A stretch of DNA of 64,000 bases from Saussurea involucrata (Eukaryota; Streptophyta; Magnoliopsida; Asterales; Asteraceae): NCBI GenBank assembly GCA_033807775.1, contig CM066314.1:98062929-98126928 (forward strand). Reading direction: 5' to 3'. The notes under the pieces are model-generated. The model saw nothing but the letters and a program-made list of their open reading frames with translations. It did no database searches and was not told where the DNA came from. Shown here one piece after another: positions 50,713-59,824 of the stretch. A program made the translations under genes and the position numbers. Each line of letters opens with the position of its first letter. The first letter of the stretch is position 1.

Positions 50713-51415
50713 AAAATGATATTTCCAACAAATTCAACAAACAAAACATTTCCATTTGGCAAATAGACTTTGTGTGGCTTAGAGAGTTTGTTTAGAATAG
50801 AGAACATGGACTTGTGACTGCACATATGGTCAGACGCCCCAGAATCAATAATCCAAATACTAGAAATAGGAATAGTCAGTGTGTTACCTGCACAGGCTGC
50901 AAAACCACTTCCTTCATGAGTTACAGTAACATCGCATGTACTACTGGAGCTATTCTGTCCAGAATTCATAACCACAACATCCTTCACTTTGCAGTTATTG
51001 ATAAAACTCATGATCTGCTGATAATCATGGTTAGAAATCTCTGTAACGCCTTCCACCGCATTTGCAGATGAGAAAGGTCTTCGTGGATTGTTGAACTTAA
51101 AATTCTCTGGAAAACCATTCAACTTGTAACATTCAGCTTTAATGTGTCCATTCTTTTTACAATAGTTACAAATCAAATTTTTCCATGATTCGGCACTTAT
51201 AAACGACTTTACTACTGTAGAATTATTCTTGTTAGCATGCATAGCCATTCCTTCAGTACTTAATTTGACAGGAGCAGTGACTTCTCTCTATTGTTCCTCT
51301 TGAATCAGAGTTACATAAGCATCAGAAATTATAGGAGTAAGTTTTTCATGTAGAATGTTACCTCTTACCTGAACATAACTGTCATTCAATCCAAAAAGAA
51401 ATTGAACTAACTGTT
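50713..51415 (-). pseudogene. Gag end and protease of a different copia lineage, fused to C
   Basis: Minus strand: capsid end QLVQFLFGLNDSYVQVRGN and EEQ (51412-51290), zinc knuckle CNYCKKNGHIKAEC followed by YKLNGFPENF (about 51170-51100), then protease IWIIDSGASDHMCSHKSMF. The style CXXCXXXGHXXXXC-YKLXGFP and DSGASDHM belongs to other copia lineages, not to the DSGCSRHMTG of the Sireviruses in this window. It breaks at 50713 where the Sirevirus integrase begins, and at 51415 where a gypsy-like LTR begins. Confidence 0.75.
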
Positions 51416-52139
51416 TGCAACACCCTCGAATTGGGAAAGAGCAACTAAATAAAATTTTCGATAATACAACAAAAATAATAGGATTTCTCCCTATAATTCA
51501 ATACGGGAAATACCTCCATCAATACATATAACTCCAGTCTTAAATACAAAGGCTAAGTTCACATCGGGTGTTACCTAACTCAAGTACAATTGCTATTCCC
51601 AAAATTTAATGCGGAAGACTTCACTACCAATTCACCTCCCGGGCACACTACTAGCACTCGACCTTTCGCAGTGTCTCAAGAACTATTCCCAACCTGAACC
51701 TGTTGCACATGCCGACAAATAAAAAGGTTAGGCTAACGCCTATTGAGTTCAAGAGTTTATAACATGATTTATATAATTTGTAGAATGAAAGTTTGCGACA
51801 TAAATCATGATTTTCAAAAGGGTTTATGAAAGGATGTAAACGACTCATTTTCCAACGCACATAAATCTATGAGAAAAGTTCCCAGAATGTATAAGGCGTT
51901 TTCCAAAATGAATTCCAACTCCAACTCACTCAAAACATGCCTGGACGTTAAATATCCCAAGAAATATAAACGTGGACAAAACTCCAATATTTAAAACATC
52001 CGAATAGTATGAGGCTTAGAACTCTGCCAATAAATCATGAAGACATTTCAAATAAATAAAGAGCGTCAGCGAAAATATGGATAAAAGTAACTACCCAAAA
52101 ACAACACCTTTCGGTGACGGGGGAGACCCGATTCCATCG
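51416..52139 (-). repeat. Gypsy-like LTR fragment
   Basis: On the minus strand it ends GGGTGTTGCA at 51416; TAACACCCGATGTG and long AT-rich, gene-free sequence fit a gypsy LTR. It interrupts the copia gag on its left and is cut by the LTR of element D on its right. No second copy is available to prove it. Confidence 0.45.
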
Positions 52140-53116
52140 TGTTGACCCAAACCCTCAGTGATTTGATAATGACCCTCTCTTATATACTTAGGGAAAATTG
52201 TAAGTAAACAATATGTATCAGAGTTTCACTATCGCTGATAAGTACTAAGATCTTACAGTACCGCTGATAGGAACTTTCGCTCTTTAGATTAAACATTCAG
52301 CGAACACTGTTCACCATAATGCTCTGAGCCTGTTCAGTCCTTATGGTGATCGCTGATAAGTTAGTTGTTTACTTATGATCTCTGAAGACAAGTTTCACGT
52401 CAACATAGGTTCTACGCTGAAATCGAAGATCAAGCTCAAGAACCAGCGACAAGTCTCCTAATGAACTGATGCGGATCAGCGAAGTCTCAGATTTGTCCAC
52501 TCAACGTGAAGTATCAAGTACAAGACTTTAGCTATCGCTGAACTCTATAATTCGCTGATATAGAATGATAGATCGCTGAATCAACGAAAAGCTGATCATG
52601 AAGTCCTCCGTACAAAGTACTTTTGTCTTAACCACCCTTGCACGTCTCCGTACGATATGTCAGAAAAAGAACCTCCTTATTGTCTGAAATCGTACAACCA
52701 CTCTGATACTACACTGTTCAAACATGCGGCTACTAAGGTTGTCAACAAAGGTCAATGACATGCAACCAATCAGCTGCTGCCACGTGTAAAGTGTAAACTG
52801 CGATGCATTAAATGCATGCAGTATATAAGAAGAAGAACTCACTTCATTTTGAAGCAACTTGCTAACTCTGGACAAGCTCATCCTTCTTATCTTGAGATAG
52901 GTTATTATTAGTAATTTCCTTCTCTTTCTTAGTGCAAGAAACTTAGTTTTCCAACTTGTTTAGATTTAGGTTTATCCTTAATCTTGTTTCTGCAACAAGC
53001 TGTAAATTGTTAATGATTTATCAATAAACAATTTAGAAAAGTAAAATCTGTGTTTGTATTCAACCCCCCCCCCCCCCCCCCCTTCTACAAACTTGTATAG
53101 CCCTTCGGGACCAACA
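52140..53116 (+). repeat. 5' LTR of element D
   Basis: TGTTGACCCAAACC to GGGACCAACA, 977 bp; the start is inferred without a second copy. About eight CGCTGATA/TCAGCGA motifs lie in U3. CACGTG at 52781-52786, TATATAAG at 52822-52829. A run of 19 C residues (53064-53082) lies near the 3' end. Confidence 0.75.
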
Positions 53117-53118
53117 AG

Positions 53119-53130
53119 TGGTATCAGAGA
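53119..53130 (+). other. Primer binding site of D
   Basis: TGGTATCAGAGA, the initiator tRNA-Met type with a last-base change. The leader 53131-53198 is short. Confidence 0.8.
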
Positions 53131-53198
53131 AGATTTGTTTAATCTCATAGACAATATCTGATCTATACTAAGATTTCTCTTCCTTGCTATTTCTGAAA

Positions 53199-55595
53199 AT
53201 GGCTACCAACACAAACACAAATTATATCGACAATGGTTCTCTTGCAAAACCCCCTAGATTCTTCAGAGATAATTTTAATCTATGGAAAAATAGGATGATT
53301 CTCTTCTTAGAAGGTGTAGACCCTACTATGTCTTACTATCTTGAAAACGGCCCATATATTCCTGTAAGAATTGATGTTGCAGTACCAGCCGCTGAGAATA
53401 TACCTGCTATTCCAGAAAGGCTGATACCCAAGGAAGTTCATATGTGGACTGACGAAGATAAGAAGAAAGTGGCTATCGACACAAAAGCCAGATCCATACT
53501 ATCCATGGCTCTTCCTGACGAAGTCTACCATTCCGTCATGAACCTGAAAACCTCAAAAGTCATGTGGGACACAATCTGTGTTCAGTATGAAGGTACTTCT
53601 GAAGTCCATGACTCTCGAAAGATCAACCTGGTAAGACAATACGAAAGTTTCATTTGTGGTAAGAATGAAACTCTCTCTGAAGTTCACCAACGTTTTAACT
53701 GTTTAATAATAGATCTGAAAACTGTTGGTAAGGAATATTCTAACTTTGAAGTGCTGACAAAGTTTTTAGAATGTTTACCTGAAAGTTGGGACAGTTATTC
53801 TATGTGTCTCAAGCTGTCAAAGGATCTAAGATCAATGACCCTTGCTACCTTATATGGCACGATGCTGAATCATGAGCAATCGAGTCATCTTAAGAAGAAT
53901 CTTGTAGAAGATTCCAAAAGCACCCCTGTTGCTTTAATCTCATAGGAACCTTCTACTCAGCGACCCTTGGTCACTATCACTGAGTTAGAAAGTAACTCTG
54001 AAAGGTCATCAGAATCTGACTCTTCAGATGATGATGAATCTTTGGCTCTCCTCACTAAAAATTTCAAGAGATTCGCCAAAAAGAAAATGTTCAGAAAGAA
54101 CAAACCCCTTTCCATTACTGACAAGCCAAGATCATCAGCTCCTGTTGATAAGGCTACTGCTACTTGTTTTAACTGCGAAAAGATAGGACATTTCGCTAAC
54201 GAGTGCAGGTCTAAGAAAGTTTCGAGAAACTCAGCGTTTCCCAAGAAATCCTTTATTCCCAGGAATAAAGATGACAAATATGCCAAGCTGAAAGAAAAGT
54301 ATGCGAAGCTGAAAAGCTTCAAGAAGAAAGGCAAAGGCCTGATGGCTTATGATTGGGCTGCCTCTGATGAAGAAGAATCATCATCTGACTCTGAAGATGA
54401 TGAAGCCAATCTCTGTCTTATGGCCAAGATTGAAGAAGAGGAAGAAAGTTCAGACATTCCCTCCACTTCAACCTCTGCTATTCAAGTATCACCTTCCTTC
54501 TTTACAAATATTGCAAATATTGATGAAGCTGATAGTCTTCGTAAAATCGATATCTTGACTAGAAGTTTATATGAAGCCATGAATGGCAAAACCGTAGTTG
54601 AAAATCAAAACCTTGATCTCGCTGAACAGCTTAAAAACTGTCACCTTCAAACAGAAAAGCTTTCTAAAATTGAAGAAGATTTTAAAGATCAAGTGCATTT
54701 AAATCAGCTAGTCAAAATCGAGCGAGAAGAAGCCATCTCTGCTTTAAGAGCTGAAAAATCTACTGTTGAAGGATGGTGTAATTCTTCAACAAAGATCACT
54801 GAGATAATTAAGTCTCAGATTCCCCTGAGTGATAAACGTGGTCTTGGTTACAAAGCTGATAATCTAGAATCAACCACTGATCGTTCCATGCTCTTATTTG
54901 GAACTTTCGTATCCTCAGTCGCTGATACTCCATCCTCTCAGTGTTCCTCCTCTAGACCGCCTATCCCTGAGGAAATTTCTACCTCTTCAAAAGGTAAAGA
55001 AAGAATGGTTTATCCAAAACCTACCTCTGTCTTTTATGATAAAGGTAAAGGAATTGCTTTTAACCAAAATCCTTAGAAGGGTACTTTAGTACCTAAGCTG
55101 AATGCTTCTAAAGCTTTAGTGATTCATTCATCTGGATCAAGGAATCAGATCTCTGTATCTACTCAGCGTGGATCTATTTAGCGATATACTCCTAGAATCA
55201 GAGTGGATGTCTCTGGTAAGAATTCCGAAGAACTGAATGTTCCTCCCATTTCAAAAGCCAATAGCTTACTTGTTGCTGGTACTTCTAATTCAAAATCTAA
55301 AGCTCGACATTCAAATGGTCCTAGAACTACTTTTAGTTATAGGAAATGTTATCACTGTGGATTCACTGATCATATTGCTAGTAAGTGCCCCACAGCCACC
55401 AAAGCTGAAAAGATAGCTAAGCTGAAGATCATTGCCCCCAAGGCAAAGAAGACCACTGAGGTTAAGAAATTAACCAAAGTGAAGAATGACAAAGCTGAAT
55501 CTTCAAATGCTGCGAAGATTGCTGAACCTTCCATTCCAACTACTTCAACTGACAAACGTGTATACATGGTTAAGTGGGTACCCAAGAAAAACTAA
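53199..55595 (+). pseudogene. Gag of element D (broken by stops)
   Basis: ATG 53199 begins MATNTNTNYIDNGSLAKPPR. The N-terminal domain contains MWDTICVQYEGTSEVHDSRK and CLPESWDSYSMCLKLSKDLR. One frame continues over TAG at 53943-53945, TAG at 55074-55076 and TAG near 55180, each where CAG or CAA is plausible. Zinc knuckles: CFNCEKIGHFANEC (about 54168) and CYHCGFTDHIASKC (about 55349). Between them lies a region with SEDDEANLCLMAKIEEEEES and heptad-like segments. It ends MVKWVPKKN. It forms particles and binds RNA. It has two knuckles, where N has only a relic of the second. Confidence 0.85.
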
Positions 55596-55613
55596 TCTTC
55601 CTTTGTAATGCAG
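55593..55613 (+). promoter_or_regulatory. Gag stop and acceptor-like string, element D
   Basis: TAA then TCTTCCTTTGTAATGCAG and G, the best acceptor match of the four elements; protease follows in phase. Confidence 0.5.
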
Positions 55614-58600
55614 GTTAAGAAGGGTGTCTGGTATCTCGATAGCGGATGCTCTAGACACATGACTGGAAAGAAAAGCATGCTCGCTAAATACAAGGAAAAG
55701 AAGGGTCCCTCTGTGACTTTTGGAGGAAATGGAAAAGGACATACCTAAGGGTTTGGTGTACTCTCTAATGGTACAACAACCTTCAGAAGAGTCGCATATG
55801 TTGAAGGGCTGAAGCATAATATTTTAAGCATCAGTTAGCTTTGCGACAAGGATAACAAGGTAATCTTTACCAATGAATCCTGCTTTGTCACTGACAAAAA
55901 GGAGAAGATAACTCTCAGCGGTTATCGTTTGGAAAATGTTTATGTAATAAACATGGACTCAACAACCACTGAGAACTCCTATTTCTTCTCAAAAGCCTCA
56001 TCTGATGTCAACTGGCTATGGCATAAGAGGCTTTCTCATCTGAATTTCAAGACACTGAACACTCTTTCTTCAAAAGAGTTAGTCGCTGGTCTACCTCAGC
56101 ACTCATACGCCAAAGAGTCCTTATGTTCAGCGTGTGAGAAAGGGAAGCAGAAGAAAGCAAGCTTTAAGTCAAAGCAAGTCTCCTCAGTGTCATCTCCACT
56201 ACAACTTCTCCATATGGATTTGTTTGGCCCTGTTAAAAACAATCAATCGCTGGAAAGAAATATACACTGGTCATAGTTGATGAATTCTCTCGTTATACAT
56301 GGGTTATGTTTCTCCGTTCCAAGAGTGACACTCCTGAAGAACTCATCACCTTTGTTCGGAAGATGGAAACCCTGAACAACCTGACCGTTCGCTCAATAAG
56401 GAGTGATCATGGGACTGAATTCAAAAACAGTTCTCTTGATTCCTTCTTTGAGAGTAAGGGTATTTCTCACAACTTTTCATCAGTGAGAACACCACAACAA
56501 AATGGAGTCGCTGAAAGAAGAAATAGAACAATTATTGAAGTTGCACGTTCAATGCTCATCGATTCTCACCTGCCTACTCAGTTTTGGGCAGAAGCTGTCA
56601 ACACTGCTTGTTTTACGAAAAACAGGTCGCTGATAGTCAAAAGATTCAATAAAACAGCCTATGAACTTTTTCATGGGAGAAAGCCTTCAATCAGTTTTCT
56701 TCACATCTTTGGATGTCAGTGTTTCATACTGAACAACAGAGACGCCCTTGGAAAGTTTGATCCTAAGGCTGATGATGACATCTTTCTTGGATATTCTTCA
56801 ATCTCCAAAGCCTTCAGAGTCTTCAATCGAAGAAGACAAACTGTAGAAGAAACAATTCACGTCACGTTTGACGATTCCCGTTCAGCAAACCCTAAACCGT
56901 CCGCTGATACTGAAGAACTGAATCAATGGATGTTTTCTCATCTTGGTGATTCAGAAGATTTTCCCACTCATACTCATACAGTTGAAGATGATAGTCCTAC
57001 TATCATTCCAAATATGCAAAATAGTGAAGCTGAAACATCATGGGTCTCAGCTGTTCCTTTAAACACTATACCTGCTTCTGAACCCAATGTCTCAGACATT
57101 CCATCTACTTCTCAACAATCAGTGAATATAATGACAACTGCACCCAGTTCAGGTTGAGTCAGCGTCTCACGCTCCGGCTCAGCGATGGACTGTAAATCAC
57201 CCAATCGATCAAATTCTTGGTGATCCAAACACTGGTGTTCAGACTCGACAAAGTGCAGGTAATATTTGTTTATTTGTTAACTTTATTTCTCTGACTGAAC
57301 CAAAGAAAGTAGATGATACCCTCAAAGATCCAAACTGGGTCAGCGCCATGCAAGAAGAGCTGACTGAATTCGAAAGAAACAAAGTTTGGAAACTTGTTCG
57401 AAGACCAACTGACAAAACAGTGATAGGCACTAAATGGGTCTATCGAAACAAGTTGGACGAACATGGAACTGTAACTCGCAACAAGGCTCGTCTTGTTGCT
57501 CAGGGATGCAGACAAGAGGAAGGAATAGATTACGACGAAACATTTGATCCAGTAGCAAGACTAGAATCTATTCGTCTATTTGTAGCATACGATGTACACA
57601 AAGACTTCAAAGTATATCAGATGGATGTTAAGTCAGCGTTTCTAAATGGAAAGTGAATGAAGAAGTATATGTGGAACAACCTCCAGGATTCTCAGATCTT
57701 AAGCGTCCAGGTTATGTTTATAAACTGGATAAGGCACTTTATGGCTTGAAGCAAGCTCCACGTGCATGGTATGACACTCTATCTACTTATCTCCATATTG
57801 AACAGTTTGAGCAAGGTAAAATTGATAAGACTCTATTTTTCAGGAAAGTAAAAGGTCATATCATTCTTGTTCAGATATATGTTGATGACTATTTGGCTCT
57901 ACTAACCCTGATCTTTGTACTCGTTTCGCTGATGGAATGAAAGATGAGTATAAAATGAGCATGATGGGTGAACTAACATATTTCCTTGGTCTTCAGATAA
58001 AGCAAAATGAAAAAGGAACTTTCATTAATCAGGGAAAGTATGTTAAAGATATGCTGAAGAAATTCGACTTAACTCAAAGTTCAGCTATGAAAACCCCTAT
58101 GGCACCACCGCTGACACTAGATAAGGATACTAAGGGTATTCCTGTTAATGTCACGCTGTACCGTGGGATGATCGGCTCTCTCTTGTATCTTACAGTTAGC
58201 CGACCCGATATTATGTACCCAACCTGTTTGTGTGCACGATATCAAGCTGAACCCAAGATATCTCATATGACTGTTGTAAAGCAAATTTTTCGATACCTTA
58301 AGGGTACTGCGAATCTAGGTCTGTGGTATCCCAAAGACTCAGGGTTCGATCTAATCGCCTATTCAGATAGTGATTTTGCAGGTTGCAAATTGGATAGGAA
58401 AAGCACCACAGGAGGATGTCAGCTCCTGGGTGGAAAGCTGATGAGTTGGACAAGTAAAAAGCAAAACTCAGTGTCCACCTCCACAACTGAAGCTGAGTAT
58501 GTAGCCGCTGGAAGCTGTTGTTCTCAAGTCTTGTGGATGAGAAATCAACTACTGGACTATGACATACAACTCTCAAATATTCCAATCTATTGCGACAGCA

Positions 58601-58840
58601 CAAGTGCCATCGCTATAGCCAACAATCCAGTGCTACACTCAAAGACAAAACACATCTAAATCAGGTATCATTTTATCAGAAATCATGTGATGAATGGTGA
58701 TATAGAACTTCACTTTATCCCATCTAAATCAGGTATCATTTTATCTAAATCAGGTATCATTTTATCAGAAATCATGTGATGAATGGACAAGATTCAACTT
58801 TCTCATCAGCGAGCTTGGAATGCTGAACTTTGAAGAGTAA
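55596..58840 (+). pseudogene. Pol of element D
   Basis: Protease: WYLDSGCSRHMTGKKSML (55640s), with TAA near 55746 and TAG near 55838. Integrase: WLWHKRLSHLNFKTLN, CSACEKGK, D in LLHMDLFGP, a frame break near 56240, D in RSDHGTEF, E in NGVAERRNRT. Reverse transcriptase: ELTEFERNKVWKLV, DVKSAFLNGK with a TGA and frame change at 57654, ALYGLKQAPRAWYDTL, YVDD, then a deletion of about 4 nt that breaks the frame at about 57885. RNase H: CKLDRKSTTGGCQLLGGK, AEYVAAGSCCSQVLW, HSKTKHI then TAA, a local duplication (58660-58780) and the end ELGMLNFEE (stop 58838-58840). Confidence 0.88.
58660..58790 (+). repeat. Local duplication at the end of RNase H in D
   Basis: ATCTAAATCAGGTATCATTT occurs three times in about 90 bp, and AGAAATCATGTGATGAATGG twice. 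It replaces the region where relatives have the DLFTKAL stretch. Confidence 0.85.
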
Positions 58841-59824
58841 AATCTTCAGCGGTTCACATTTGATCAGCGATAGGATAAAATCAACTTATATAACCTATTC
58901 TATCATTCTCTCTCTGAATAAACTTGATTCGCTGATATCAAGGTACGTTTTCTCTCTCTGACAATCGCATGTAAAAGCAAGATTTCAAAACAAATTGCAT
59001 CGCTGAATATCTCTTCCTTATCAGCGATACTTTGAAATTTCTAAAAACCATCACTGATATTTCTATTCAATGCTTCATGTTTTTCAAAAGTCTCCTGAGT
59101 TTTCAAAACCTCAGAGACATCCTGAATATGAAAGGACAGTTTTGACGTCATTACAACGGATAATCCCCGACACGTTCTTTTTCTGACACACGTTTGCACG
59201 TTTTGTTTACCATCCACTCAAATGCAAACACGTGTCCGTTTAATGATGAAAAACTTTCCCGCTCGAGTTTTTCTCTCTCTCTAACCTCTATATATAAACA
59301 CATTCTAGGTTTATATTTCTCTTTTACGCGAAAAACTTCTCCTCCAAGCAAAGAAAAATTACTGTTGCATTTGTGCTCTCAAGTTTTTCAAGAACTCAAG
59401 AACTTCTTCTTATTCAATCGAACCAGGTTAATATTTCTGTTATTTACCTGTTTCTTAAACTTGTTAATGATCTTCTCATTGTTTTTATAAGATCAAACAA
59501 AAGAACTTTTTAAAATGAAATCATTTCTTTCATGGTTTTATGAACACAACCTTTCATGGTTTTTCTTCAAGTTTAAACGCAGAATCTTAAACTTGTTCTT
59601 CACACATTCGTTTTTTCCAGAATCCTTATTCTCAAAAGAAAAACTGGAAAACAAGATTTTTTTTGGGTTTGCATTTCGTTTTTCAAAAACAAGAAAAACC
59701 CTAATCTTCATTAAGACATTTTTGTCTGAATGAAATGGACAAAATCCGAACCATCTTATTGGAAAATCTTTCCACATTAAGATTATTCTTATTTGTTAAT
59801 CTTTGGTTGTAATGATATACATAA
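58841..59824 (+). promoter_or_regulatory. Spacer and putative internal promoter of the extra gene of D
   Basis: TCAGCG/CGCTGA motifs lie near 58806-59030. TGACGTCA at 59143-59150, CACGTG at 59229-59234 and TATATATAAA at 59289-59298 form a compact promoter-like unit about 535 bp before ATG 59825. The long leader may include a 5' intron, which I could not define. No polypurine AGGGGGAG tract was noticed here. Confidence 0.5.

Larger units (their letters stand above)
31299..51415 (-). mobile_element. Element C: Sirevirus-type Ty1/copia with foreign 5' part, interrupted by element B
   Basis: Minus strand: gag-protease of a different copia type (51415-50713), Sirevirus integrase (50712-49354), reverse transcriptase and RNase H (49353-47878), spacer with polypurine tracts, extra ORF (46189-32149), tract (32010-32001) and 3' LTR (31999-31299). 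Element B (35827-45275) lies in the extra ORF in the opposite direction. The 5' LTR and Sirevirus gag are absent. Numerous stops make it inactive. Confidence 0.85.

Noticed and set aside
53064..53082. 19-base C run as a special signal
   Set aside because: A homopolymer near the LTR end, prone to slippage and to sequencing error; no structure around it.
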